The notes under the pieces: generated by a model | What the model was told of the DNA's origin: nothing | The model's database searches: none | Seen by the model: the letters and a program-made list of their open reading frames with translations, nothing else | From: Woeseiaceae bacterium | GTDB lineage: Bacteria > Pseudomonadota > Gammaproteobacteria > Steroidobacterales > Woeseiaceae | DNA: 64,000 bases | Direction of reading: 5' to 3' | Assembly: GCA_028280615.1 (NCBI GenBank) | Contig: JANQLK010000005.1 | Location: 1 to 64,000 of the forward strand | Part shown: positions 36,600 through 45,031 of the stretch, one piece after another | How the letters are laid out: the number at the start of each line of letters is the position of its first letter | Position numbering within the stretch: position 1 is the first letter of the stretch | Program-made: the position numbers and the translations under genes

Positions 36600-36615
36600 T
36601 GGCACGGCACTTGCT
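36600..36615 (+). promoter_or_regulatory. Sigma-54 (-24/-12) promoter
   Basis: TGGCACGGCACTTGCT fits the RpoN consensus TGGCACG-N4-TTGCW at every fixed base, with the pyrimidine (C) before it and the GG/GC 10-base spacing intact. The nearest gene in the right direction is the cytochrome at 36819, giving a leader near 190 bases. RpoN promoters need an ATP-using activator, so the operon is tightly switched. Confidence 0.8.
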
Positions 36616-36771
36616 TCGTAGACGGGTGCAGGCCGTCGAACGCTTGGGTCTTTTCGAAACGGACTGTGAATGCATTCACGGCGAACGCGCTCGCAGTCTG
36701 TCACGCTGATCCTCGCGGCCTGCACTGTCGCGGCAACGCGGCGATTGACACACAAGGAAGTTCGCATCGCA

Positions 36772-36787
36772 CAGTGCTTCGGCACTG
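36772..36787 (+). promoter_or_regulatory. UUCG-loop hairpin in the leader
   Basis: CAGTGC-TTCG-GCACTG, a perfect 6-base stem closed by the very stable UUCG tetraloop, 31 bases before the chosen ATG of the cytochrome gene. It may stabilise the message or tune initiation; there is no T-run, so it is not a terminator. Confidence 0.5.
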
Positions 36788-36818
36788 CCGTTGAACACTT
36801 AGGTTGAGCACTTTGAAG

Positions 36819-38063
36819 ATGACTATTTCGACAGGGATGAAGAAAGCCATCGCGGGCATCGGACGACACTCCGTCGTGATGCTGCTGGCCGGGGCCTCGG
36901 CGCTGTCAGCACATGCCGGCACGACCGAACAGGCCAAACAGATTCACGAACGTTTGGCCGGCGAGCCGCCATCTGACGCGGTCCTCTCTCAGATGGAGGA
37001 TGCGATCGCGGGCATCGAGCCGAGCTGCAGCTCTTACAGCGCCTCGTACGGCAGCAACGTCACGGGGCACGTTTGCGCAGCGTACATCGCGATGGACAAC
37101 GAGAGCTTCTACAACGTGACGCTCAAGAACTTCGCGGCGCCGTGGACCAATCGTGACCAGTCCGTCTTCGTACCGCTGAACGACTACGTAGCGACCGTCA
37201 TCGGCATGATCCGCGACGACGTCCCGTTCAATACGCTGCTGTCGGCGGACCTGACCTACGTGGGCCGCGACAACGTCGTCCCCGCGGCACCCGCGGCCAA
37301 CAACAACACCCACTACGAACAGCTCGAGGCGAACAACGTCAACCTGCGCGACGAACTCGTCGAACGGCCACAGTCGACGGTCATGGGTATTCCGTCCGCG
37401 GCTACGGCCGGCGTCATGACCTCGCGGGCGGCCTCCGAGGCCTTCTTCGTCGCCGGAACCAACCGCGCGATGTTCCGCTTCACGCTGCTCAATCACATGT
37501 GCAACGACATGGAGCAGATGCACGACCGGAAAGCGCCGCCCGACCGGATTCGCCAGGACGTTAGCCGCAGCCCGGGCGGCGACAGCCGCCTGTTCCTGAA
37601 CAACTGTGTCGGCTGCCACACGGGCATGGACCCGCTCTCCGGCGCCTTTGCGTACTACAACTACAACGAGGAGTCGGGCGCGCTCGAGTACACGCCGGGC
37701 AACGTGCAGCCGAAGTACTTCAACAACGACGCAAACTTCCCGCAGGGCTATCGCACGAGCGACGACCACTGGGAGAACTACTGGCGCGAGGGCCAGAACG
37801 CCTACCTGAACTTCGACGTCAACGGTACCGGGCTTCCGGGCGAAGGCAACGGCGCGAAGAGCATGGGTGAAGAGCTCGCCAACAGCGAGGCCTTTGCCGC
37901 CTGTCAGGTGAAGAAGGTGTTCAAGGCGGTTTGCCTGCGCGACCCCGAGGACCAGCCGGACTTCGACCTGGTCGACAACACGACCAACACGTTCACGATG
38001 ACCAGCAACTACAGCATGCGGCAGGTATTCGCCGACGTCGCCGTGCACTGCATGGGCCAGTAG
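36819..38063 (+). CDS. Exported monohaem cytochrome-like protein
   Basis: A 414-residue protein with signal peptide ending 'SALSAHA' and one c-haem site 'CVGCH' near 262, followed by a Met in 'TGMDP' that could be the sixth ligand. The N-terminal part has paired cysteines ('PSCSSYS', 'GHVCAAY'). It has no family I can name. It is the first gene of the sigma-54 operon with LamG-cytochrome and DUF1501 proteins (13 bases to the next). The start is unsettled: ATG 36819 chosen; TTG 36804 and ATG 36837 are alternatives. Confidence 0.78.
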   Translation: MTISTGMKKAIAGIGRHSVVMLLAGASALSAHAGTTEQAKQIHERLAGEPPSDAVLSQMEDAIAGIEPSCSSYSASYGSNVTGHVCAAYIAMDNESFYNVTLKNFAAPWTNRDQSVFVPLNDYVATVIGMIRDDVPFNTLLSADLTYVGRDNVVPAAPAANNNTHYEQLEANNVNLRDELVERPQSTVMGIPSAATAGVMTSRAASEAFFVAGTNRAMFRFTLLNHMCNDMEQMHDRKAPPDRIRQDVSRSPGGDSRLFLNNCVGCHTGMDPLSGAFAYYNYNEESGALEYTPGNVQPKYFNNDANFPQGYRTSDDHWENYWREGQNAYLNFDVNGTGLPGEGNGAKSMGEELANSEAFAACQVKKVFKAVCLRDPEDQPDFDLVDNTTNTFTMTSNYSMRQVFADVAVHCMGQ

Positions 38064-38075
38064 GGGGTACGCATC

Positions 38076-40586
38076 ATGAAGAACCTGAAAAGCGTCATTA
38101 TGGCCATCGCGGCAAGCATCGCCGTCACCGCCTGCGGCGGTGGCGCGCAAACGACCGACAACCCGGCTCAGCAGAACGACGACACGGGCGGCGCGAACCC
38201 CTACACGGGTCCCGTGGCGCGTGACGCCGACGTCCTCGCCTTCCAGCAGGCCCTGTGGAGCAACGCTCGCACGCCGGACCGCTGCGGCTCGTGCCACAAC
38301 GAATCCGTGGGCCAGAACCCGATGTTCGTCCGCAATGACGACGTCAACATGGCCTACGACGCGGCGACCGGTGAAATCAACCTGACCCAGCCCGAGCTGT
38401 CGCGGCTCGTCGAGAAGGTCTCGGGCGGCCACAACTGCTGGGTCGCGGATCCGGGCGTCTGCGGCTCGATCATGACGACCTGGATCGAGAACTGGGTGGG
38501 CTCGGGCCCCGGCACCGGGCGTCAGATCGTGCTGTCTCCGCCGCCGTCGGTGGACCCGGCAGAGAGCAAGAACTTCCCGTCCAGCCCGCCGGTACCGCAG
38601 GCGTTCGTCGACGAGGTGTACACGCCTTTTCTGAGCACCTACTGCTCGGGCTGCCACAACTCCGAATCGGCGAATGCGATCCAGCCCTATTTCGCGGACG
38701 CAACGGTCGATGTGGCCTATGAGGCGGCCAAGTCCAAGATCAACCTCGATGACCCGGGCGAATCGCGCCTCGCCGTGCGCCTGAGCCTCGAGTTCCACAA
38801 CTGCTGGTCGCAGAGTTGCAGCAATGACGGCCAGGCCATGGAAGATGCCATCGAGCGCTTCGCCAACACGATCGTGCCGACGCAGGTCGACCCGGCGCTC
38901 GTCTACTCGAAGGCCTTGAGGCTCGTCGACGGCACGGTCGCGTCGGGCGGCAACCGCTACGAGGATGCGCAGATCGCGCTGTGGGAATTCAAGACCGGCA
39001 CCGGACTCACGGCTTTCGATACGAGCGGCGTCGATCCGGCCATCGATCTCAACTTCTCCGGCAACGTCGAGTGGTTCGGCGGCTGGGGTATCACGATCAA
39101 CGACGGCAAGGCGCAGGCATCCACGACCTCGTCCGCCAAGCTGTTCGACGTGCTGCAGGAGTCAGGGGAGTTCTCGGTCGAGGCCTGGGTCATTCCGGGC
39201 AACGTGACGCAGGAAGAGGCGCGCATCATCAGCTACTCGGCGGGACAGAACGCGCGTAATTTCACGCTGCAGCAGACGCTGTACGACTACCACTTCCTGC
39301 TGCGCACCAATGAAACCAGCCTCGATGGCGACCCCGCCCTGTCGACGCCGAGCGCCGAGGAGGTCCTGCAGGCTACGCTGCAGCACGTCGTCGTCACCTA
39401 CAACCCGATCGACGGCCGGCGCATCTACGTTAACGGCGAGCTGCGCTCGCAGGTCGATGCGGTGCCGGGCGGCACGCTGATCGACTGGGAAAGCACGTTC
39501 GCATTCGTCATCGGCAACGAAGCCTCGGGCGACGCGCTCTGGCAGGGTACGGTCCGGCTCGCGGCCGTCCATCGCCGCGCGCTGACGCAGGCGCAGGTCA
39601 TGCAGAACTTCAACGTCGGCGTCGGCGAGAAGTTCTACCTGCTGTTCGATATCTCGGAAATCATCCAGGCGGCCGCCGAATCCTCGTACGTCCTCTTCGA
39701 GGCCGCGCAGTTCGATTCCTACGCCTACCTGTTCGACAAGCCGCACTTCATCACGCTCGACGGCTCGGCGCCCGAGGGCATCGCGATGAACGGCATGCGA
39801 ATCGCGATGAACGGCCAGGAGATACCTTTCGGCCAGAGCTACGCCCGTCTCGAGCAGACGCTGAGCGCCCAGGCGTTCGGCGAACTCGGCCAGCCGCTTT
39901 CGGATCTCGGCGCCGTGCTGCCGCTCGAGAAGGGCCCGGACTCCGACCAGTTCTTCCTGACCTTCGACGAACTGGGCCCGGAGAGCTACAGCCGCGATCC
40001 CGACCCGACTCTGGTCATCACGCGCACGCCGCTCGCGCCGACCGACCCGGCGCGCGCGTCGCACATCGGCTTGAAGACCTTCGATGAGATCGCCGCGACC
40101 TACGCGGCCGTCACGGGCGTCGACGCGAACACGACCGCCGTCGACATGACCTTCCAGGAGCTCCGCCAGTCACTGCCGGCCGTCGAGGATGTGAACACGT
40201 TCCTGTCCTCGCACCAGGTCGCGATCGCACAGCTCGCCATCGAGTACTGCAACGCGCTGATCGACGGACCGGATGCGGGGGGATACTTCCCGGGCTTCAA
40301 CTTCAACGGCAACCCGGCGACGGAACTCGCGGCCGGCGCGCCGCGCGACCGGCTCGTCCGTCCGCTGATCGAGAACATCGTTGGCAACCTCGAAGCCGAC
40401 CCGGCCAGGATCGGCACGCAGCCGAGCTACGCGCTGGTCCGCGAGGAACTCGCGACCTTCAATGCCGCGGGCACCCGGCCCGACAACCTGATCGATCGGC
40501 TGATCGCGGGCGGGTCGAACACCCGGGCAATCTCCAAGGGCGTTTGCGCAGCCACGCTCGGCAGCGCCGTCACGCTCATCCAGTAA
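38076..40586 (+). CDS. Dihaem LamG-domain lipoprotein
   Basis: An 836-residue lipoprotein (lipobox 'AVTAC', Cys ~20). Two c-haem sites, 'CGSCH' (~70) and 'CSGCH' (~190), form a tandem cytochrome-like half. A LamG/concanavalin-like sandwich spans ~325-510 ('EFSVEAWVIPGN', 'QHVVVTYNPIDGRRIYVNGEL'). The rest is unique. LamG folds often bind carbohydrate. The cytochrome-plus-LamG design beside DUF1501 recalls the cytochrome/LamG-DUF1501 gene pairs of Planctomycetes. It should sit on the outer surface or periplasmic face and pass electrons to the other haem proteins. Confidence 0.85.
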   Translation: MKNLKSVIMAIAASIAVTACGGGAQTTDNPAQQNDDTGGANPYTGPVARDADVLAFQQALWSNARTPDRCGSCHNESVGQNPMFVRNDDVNMAYDAATGEINLTQPELSRLVEKVSGGHNCWVADPGVCGSIMTTWIENWVGSGPGTGRQIVLSPPPSVDPAESKNFPSSPPVPQAFVDEVYTPFLSTYCSGCHNSESANAIQPYFADATVDVAYEAAKSKINLDDPGESRLAVRLSLEFHNCWSQSCSNDGQAMEDAIERFANTIVPTQVDPALVYSKALRLVDGTVASGGNRYEDAQIALWEFKTGTGLTAFDTSGVDPAIDLNFSGNVEWFGGWGITINDGKAQASTTSSAKLFDVLQESGEFSVEAWVIPGNVTQEEARIISYSAGQNARNFTLQQTLYDYHFLLRTNETSLDGDPALSTPSAEEVLQATLQHVVVTYNPIDGRRIYVNGELRSQVDAVPGGTLIDWESTFAFVIGNEASGDALWQGTVRLAAVHRRALTQAQVMQNFNVGVGEKFYLLFDISEIIQAAAESSYVLFEAAQFDSYAYLFDKPHFITLDGSAPEGIAMNGMRIAMNGQEIPFGQSYARLEQTLSAQAFGELGQPLSDLGAVLPLEKGPDSDQFFLTFDELGPESYSRDPDPTLVITRTPLAPTDPARASHIGLKTFDEIAATYAAVTGVDANTTAVDMTFQELRQSLPAVEDVNTFLSSHQVAIAQLAIEYCNALIDGPDAGGYFPGFNFNGNPATELAAGAPRDRLVRPLIENIVGNLEADPARIGTQPSYALVREELATFNAAGTRPDNLIDRLIAGGSNTRAISKGVCAATLGSAVTLIQ

Positions 40587-40621
40587 CACAACGACAGGAC
40601 CTACCAAGGAAAGGTAAAGCA

Positions 40622-42280
40622 ATGGCCAACAAACGTAACAAGCGGGACTTCGATGCCCCGCAGTTCCACGGTGACCACCCGCGTCCTGTCACGCGCCGCC
40701 AGTTCGTGTCACAGGGTTTCATGACGGGCGCAGCCTACACGCTGGGCGGTGGCGTCATGAGCCTGTTCGCGGACCCGCGCAACGCCTACGCAGAGCTCGC
40801 GGCCGATGTCGACGACCTGCGTACGAGCTGCGGCATAGCGACGCTCGGCGCAGGCAAGATTCCGTTCATCTGCTTCGACCTCGCCGGGGGCGCGAACATC
40901 GCGGGCTCGAACGTTCTGATCGGCCAGGAAGGGGGCCAGACGGACTTCCTGAGCACCAACGGCTATTCGCGCCAGGGCCTGCCCGGCGACATGGTGCCGG
41001 GCCTCGTCGATCCCGTGACCCAGCTACCCTACGAGAACTTCGACTTAGGCCTCGGCTTTCATCTGGACTCGGCCTTCCGCCGAGGCATCCTGGGGAGCAT
41101 CACGCAGGGCACCGAACAGAACATCAACGGCGCCGTCATTCCGGCGCGCTCCGACAACGATACGGGCAACAACCCGCACAACCCGATGTACGGCATCGCG
41201 CGCGCGGGCGCCTATGGCTCGATACTGACGCTGTGTGGCTCCGAGAACACCGACTCGGGCGGCAACTCGATGCTGCCGATGTCGCTGTACGATGCGGCAC
41301 TCCGACCGACCAAGGTGGACCGTCCGTCGGACGTGACCAACCTCGTCGACACGGGCGAGCTCGTCGGCATCCTGTCGAAAGACGATGCGACGATGGTCAT
41401 GGAGACGATCTACCGGCTCACCGACGAGAAGCTCAAGAACGTCGATACACGGCTGGGCGGCGTCCCCGACCCGGACAACGTACCGCTGACACGCGAAGAG
41501 GTCATCAAGGAGCTCATCCGCTGCAACTACGTCAAGGCAGCGGACATCGCGGACCGCTTCGGCGGCGTACCGATCGACCCGTCCGAGGACCCGCTGATCG
41601 TCGACCAGCCCGGCGCGCCTGGCACCGGCATCTTCACCGAGGCCGAGTGGAACGGCGACGACCGCGACGCGCGTGAATTCCAGAAGACCGCATCGGTAAT
41701 GAAGCTGGTACTGAACGGCTATGCCGGTGCCGGCTGCATCGAGATGGGCGGCTATGACTATCACGGCGGCCGCCGCGCCGAGGGCGAGGTCAAGGACTTC
41801 CGCGCGGGGCGCTGCATGGGCGCGGTCCTCGAATACGCGGCACGCCTGGGAACCCCGGTCATGATGTACGTCTTCTCCGACGGTTCGCTGTCCTCGAACG
41901 GCACGATCGACAACACCGTGGAAGGCCGCGGCAAGGGTGAGTGGTCGAGCGACAACTCGTCGACCGCGGGCTCGTTCTTCCTCGTGTACGACCCGAACGG
42001 CAGACCGCAGTTACTGGGCGGCACACCCGAAGAACAGGCCAGGCATCAGCAAATCGGCTATATGAGCGCCGACGGCTCGGTCATGCGCGCGGCAACGCCC
42101 GCGGCGAACAACGTGCCGCTGCTCGTCAACACGGTCTTGCTCAACTACATGGCGCTGCACGGCGAACAGGGAGCGCCGTTCGAGGCCGCGTTCCCGAATC
42201 ACGGCCTCGGCAACGCGGCCATGCGCGACAGCCTGACGGCGTTCGCGCCAATCGTGAACGGCACGATACCGCCTCCGTAG
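40622..42280 (+). CDS. Tat-exported DUF1501-like protein
   Basis: A 552-residue protein with a twin-arginine signal ('TRRQFVSQGFMTGAAY', ~24-39), so it is exported folded, probably with metal or cofactor. The body resembles DUF1501/sulfatase-like proteins of the alkaline phosphatase superfamily ('IPFICFDLAGGANIAGSNVL' and 'GGYDYHGGRRAEGEVKDFRA' in part, 'VMMYVFSDGSLSSNG'). The function of DUF1501 is unknown. ATG 40622 follows AAGGAAAGG. It is the last gene before a strong terminator. Confidence 0.82.
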   Translation: MANKRNKRDFDAPQFHGDHPRPVTRRQFVSQGFMTGAAYTLGGGVMSLFADPRNAYAELAADVDDLRTSCGIATLGAGKIPFICFDLAGGANIAGSNVLIGQEGGQTDFLSTNGYSRQGLPGDMVPGLVDPVTQLPYENFDLGLGFHLDSAFRRGILGSITQGTEQNINGAVIPARSDNDTGNNPHNPMYGIARAGAYGSILTLCGSENTDSGGNSMLPMSLYDAALRPTKVDRPSDVTNLVDTGELVGILSKDDATMVMETIYRLTDEKLKNVDTRLGGVPDPDNVPLTREEVIKELIRCNYVKAADIADRFGGVPIDPSEDPLIVDQPGAPGTGIFTEAEWNGDDRDAREFQKTASVMKLVLNGYAGAGCIEMGGYDYHGGRRAEGEVKDFRAGRCMGAVLEYAARLGTPVMMYVFSDGSLSSNGTIDNTVEGRGKGEWSSDNSSTAGSFFLVYDPNGRPQLLGGTPEEQARHQQIGYMSADGSVMRAATPAANNVPLLVNTVLLNYMALHGEQGAPFEAAFPNHGLGNAAMRDSLTAFAPIVNGTIPPP

Positions 42281-42331
42281 CGACTAACCGAAAGCTGCCA
42301 ACCCGACAGCCTCTCCGGCTGTTGCTTGAAT

Positions 42332-42360
42332 CGGCCAGTCTCCGACTGGCCGTTTTTTTT
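42332..42360 (+). terminator. Intrinsic terminator of the DUF1501 operon
   Basis: A 9-base stem CGGCCAGTC/GACTGGCCG (42332-42340 and 42344-42352) with a TCC loop and eight T. It lies 52 bases after the DUF1501 stop and separates the operon from the phytase-like gene. Confidence 0.93.
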
Positions 42361-42450
42361 GCCGCTAACACTACCGACACATACCCGTAACCGGCCTGTC
42401 ACCGCCTCGACCTAGCATCTCGGGTCCCTCGCCGACAGGAGACAACGAGC

Positions 42451-44979
42451 ATGCACCCAATCAGTCCACGCCTCGTGCTGGCCGCCGCCGTGGCCGCACT
42501 GATGGCAGCGCCCGCGCTTGCCGACAACAAGGGCCGCCCGGGGTCGTTCAAACGCATCGCAACGATCGCTAACTACATCAACAACGACGACCTGGGCGAC
42601 GAAACGGTGTCCGAGATCGTCGCGGCCACGGCCGATGGACAAAACCTCGTGTACACGGATTCCGAACTCGAAGAGATCGGCTTCGTCAATATCGGCGTGC
42701 CGGCGAACCCGATCCCGACCGGTAAGTTCGACGTCGGCGGCGAACCGACGTCGGTTGGCGTGCTCGGCAACGACTACGCACTGGTGTCGGTGAACACGAG
42801 CGAGTCCTTTACCGACACGGGCGGTACGCTGCTCGTCGTCGATATCGACGCGCGCAGCATCGTCGCCGAGCTGGAGCTGGGCGGCCAGCCCGACGCCATC
42901 GCGATCAGCCCCGACGGCCAGTACGCGGCGGTCGCGATCGAGAACGAGCGCGACGAGGAGCTGTGCGTCGGAGGGTCCTTGAGCGGCGCGCCCGTCCCCG
43001 AGGACGGCCCCGAAGCGCCCGGCGACATCACTGAAGACGCCTGCGAGGATGCGGGCGGAGCGGTCGGTGTCCTGCCGCAAACGGCCGGCTCGGCGGTCGA
43101 TACGAACGGCAACCTCGACAATCCGCCGGGCTATCTCGCCATCGTCGACCTGGCCGGCGATCCGGCGAGCTGGAGCGTGCGCACGGTCGATCTGACCGGC
43201 CTGGCCGACTACGCGCCCGAAGACCCGGAGCCCGAGTTCGTCGACATCAACGCCTACAACGAAGCGGCCGTCTCGCTGCAGGAAAACAACCACCTGGTCG
43301 TCGTTGACCTGGCATCGGGCACGGTCAAGGCCGACTTCCCGGCCGGCTCCGTCGACCTGTTCGGCGTCGATGCGACCGAGGACGGCATCATCTCGCTGAC
43401 CGAGAACCTCTCCGCGGTGCCGCGCGAACCGGACGCGATCGCCTGGATCGACGGCTACATCGGCACGGCCAACGAGGGCGACCTGTTCGGCGGCAGCCGC
43501 GGCTTCAGCCTGTTCGAGGCATACGGCGGCGTCGCGTGGGACGCGGGTTCCAGTTTCGAGGAACTCGCGGTGCGCATCGGCCACTACCCCGAAGAGCGCT
43601 CCGAGAACAAGGGCTCCGAACCCGAGGCGATCGAGTTCGGTCGTTTCGACGGCGAAGGCAAGATTTTCGTCGGCAGCGAGCGCGGCAGCTTCATCGGCGT
43701 TTACGGCATCGGCCCGGATGGCAGGCCCGTCTTCGAGCAGGCGCTGCCCGGGCCGCTCGCACCGGAAGGCCTGCTTGCCATCCCCGAGCGGGGTCTCCTG
43801 ATCGCCTCGGGCGAGGACGACAGCCCGAGCTTCGGCGTTCGCTCGACGCTCATGATCTACGAGTATAGCCGGGGGCGTTCCGAATACCCGCAGCTCAGAT
43901 CGAGGCGTGGCGACAACGGCCGACCAATCGGCTGGTCCGCGCTCTCCGGCATGGTCGCCAAACGCGACGACCGCCTGCTGGCCGTCTGGGACTCGTTCTA
44001 CAGCCAGTCGCAGATCTTCGAGATCAGGCCACGCCGGCGTGGCGGCGTCGTGCGTTCAGCCACGCCGATCGTCGGCGGATCCGGCAATTTCGACCCCGAA
44101 GGCATCGCGATCGCGCCCGACGGCTCGTACTGGATTGCAAGCGAGGGCAACGCCTCCGGTTCGCGCCCGAACCGGCTCCTGCAAACGGACAGCTACGGCA
44201 ACGTGCTCCGCGAAGTCTTCCTGCCGCCCGAGATCGAGGCCTGCCGCGCCGCCGAGCGCGCGATCGTCGACGCGAACGGCGAACCGGCCGGCAACACGGC
44301 CAGCCACGGCGCCGGCTTCGAAGGTGTGGCCGTCCTGCCGTACAGGGGCCGCGGCTCCTGGCGGTGGTGGAAGCGCCGCAACGCGTACAAGCTGCTGGTC
44401 GCACAGCAGCGCGGCTGGGACTACACGTCCTCGGCAGCCTGCGAAGCGCTCGACGACGATCCGGACGGCAGCAATCCGGCCGAACCGGGCCAGACGCGAA
44501 TCTGGGTATACGACCCGCGGCGCGGCGACTGGGATCACGTAGCATACGAACTCGAGGATCTGCCCGAGGATGCGAGCTGGGTCGGCCTGTCCGAGATCAC
44601 CGAGGTCGGCGACGGCAGCTACGTCCTGATCGAACGTGACAACCGCACCGGCGACTTCGCCAGGCTCAAGACGCTGGTCAGGGTCGACGTTCGGGACGGC
44701 AGAGACGGGGTTACCCGGGGAGACAAGCAGGTCTACGACCTGGTCCCGGACCTCGAGGAGAGCAACGGCTGGATCAGCGATAAGGCCGAAGGCGTCGCGA
44801 TCACGGACAAAGGCGACGTCTACGTCGTCACCGACAACGACGGCGTCGACGACTGGTCGGGCGAAACCTGGTTCATCGACCTGGGCGACGTCGACGAGCT
44901 GTTCGGCGATGATGACGACGACAGCGACGACGACGATGACAGCGATGACGATGATGACAGTGACAGCGACGATGACTGA
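42451..44979 (+). CDS. Esterase-like activity of phytase family protein with acidic tail
   Basis: An 842-residue exported protein: signal peptide ('AVAALMAAPALA'), then a propeller with choice-of-anchor-like repeats ('QPDAIAISPDGQYAAVAIENER', 'GSEPEAIEFGRFDGEGKIFVGSERG' in parts). The esterase-like phytase domain lies in the C-terminal half ('NFDPEGIAIAPDGSYWIASEGN', 'SDKAEGVAITDKGDVYVVTDNDG' in parts). It ends in a 23-residue Asp/Ser tail. The family may hydrolyse phosphate esters or phytate, and the propeller loops bind Ca. Start ATG has AGGAGA. It stands after a terminator with its own promoter presumably. Confidence 0.82.
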   Translation: MHPISPRLVLAAAVAALMAAPALADNKGRPGSFKRIATIANYINNDDLGDETVSEIVAATADGQNLVYTDSELEEIGFVNIGVPANPIPTGKFDVGGEPTSVGVLGNDYALVSVNTSESFTDTGGTLLVVDIDARSIVAELELGGQPDAIAISPDGQYAAVAIENERDEELCVGGSLSGAPVPEDGPEAPGDITEDACEDAGGAVGVLPQTAGSAVDTNGNLDNPPGYLAIVDLAGDPASWSVRTVDLTGLADYAPEDPEPEFVDINAYNEAAVSLQENNHLVVVDLASGTVKADFPAGSVDLFGVDATEDGIISLTENLSAVPREPDAIAWIDGYIGTANEGDLFGGSRGFSLFEAYGGVAWDAGSSFEELAVRIGHYPEERSENKGSEPEAIEFGRFDGEGKIFVGSERGSFIGVYGIGPDGRPVFEQALPGPLAPEGLLAIPERGLLIASGEDDSPSFGVRSTLMIYEYSRGRSEYPQLRSRRGDNGRPIGWSALSGMVAKRDDRLLAVWDSFYSQSQIFEIRPRRRGGVVRSATPIVGGSGNFDPEGIAIAPDGSYWIASEGNASGSRPNRLLQTDSYGNVLREVFLPPEIEACRAAERAIVDANGEPAGNTASHGAGFEGVAVLPYRGRGSWRWWKRRNAYKLLVAQQRGWDYTSSAACEALDDDPDGSNPAEPGQTRIWVYDPRRGDWDHVAYELEDLPEDASWVGLSEITEVGDGSYVLIERDNRTGDFARLKTLVRVDVRDGRDGVTRGDKQVYDLVPDLEESNGWISDKAEGVAITDKGDVYVVTDNDGVDDWSGETWFIDLGDVDELFGDDDDDSDDDDDSDDDDDSDSDDD
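44908..44976 (+). repeat. Coding repeat of Asp/Ser codons
   Basis: The 3' end of the phytase-like gene encodes 23 residues that are only Asp and Ser in a D5-S pattern repeated three times. The DNA is an imperfect GAC/GAT-rich repeat. Such tails bind divalent cations such as calcium. Confidence 0.85.
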
Positions 44980-45031
44980 TTAGCGAACGAGCGTCACGGT
45001 CCGCCCGTGCCGCCTGGCTTAGAATGGCGGC

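Larger units (their letters stand above)
36013..36818. other. 806-base divergent control region
   Basis: No real gene; open frames here are shadows. It separates the minus-strand PD40 operon from the plus-strand cytochrome operon. It holds two palindromes (36527-36542 and 36554-36567), a consensus sigma-54 promoter (36600-36615) and a UUCG hairpin (36772-36787). The stretch next to the PD40 start (36013-36520) shows no motif I can support. Confidence 0.6.

Noticed and set aside
36906-38798. 630-codon minus-strand ORF across the cytochrome and LamG genes
   Set aside because: Arg/Val-rich shadow of GC-rich coding DNA. The plus-strand genes have signal peptides, CxxCH motifs and ribosome sites.
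44985-45010. Hairpin CACGG/CCGTG after the phytase-like gene
   Set aside because: Five-base stem and no T-run; too weak to call a terminator.
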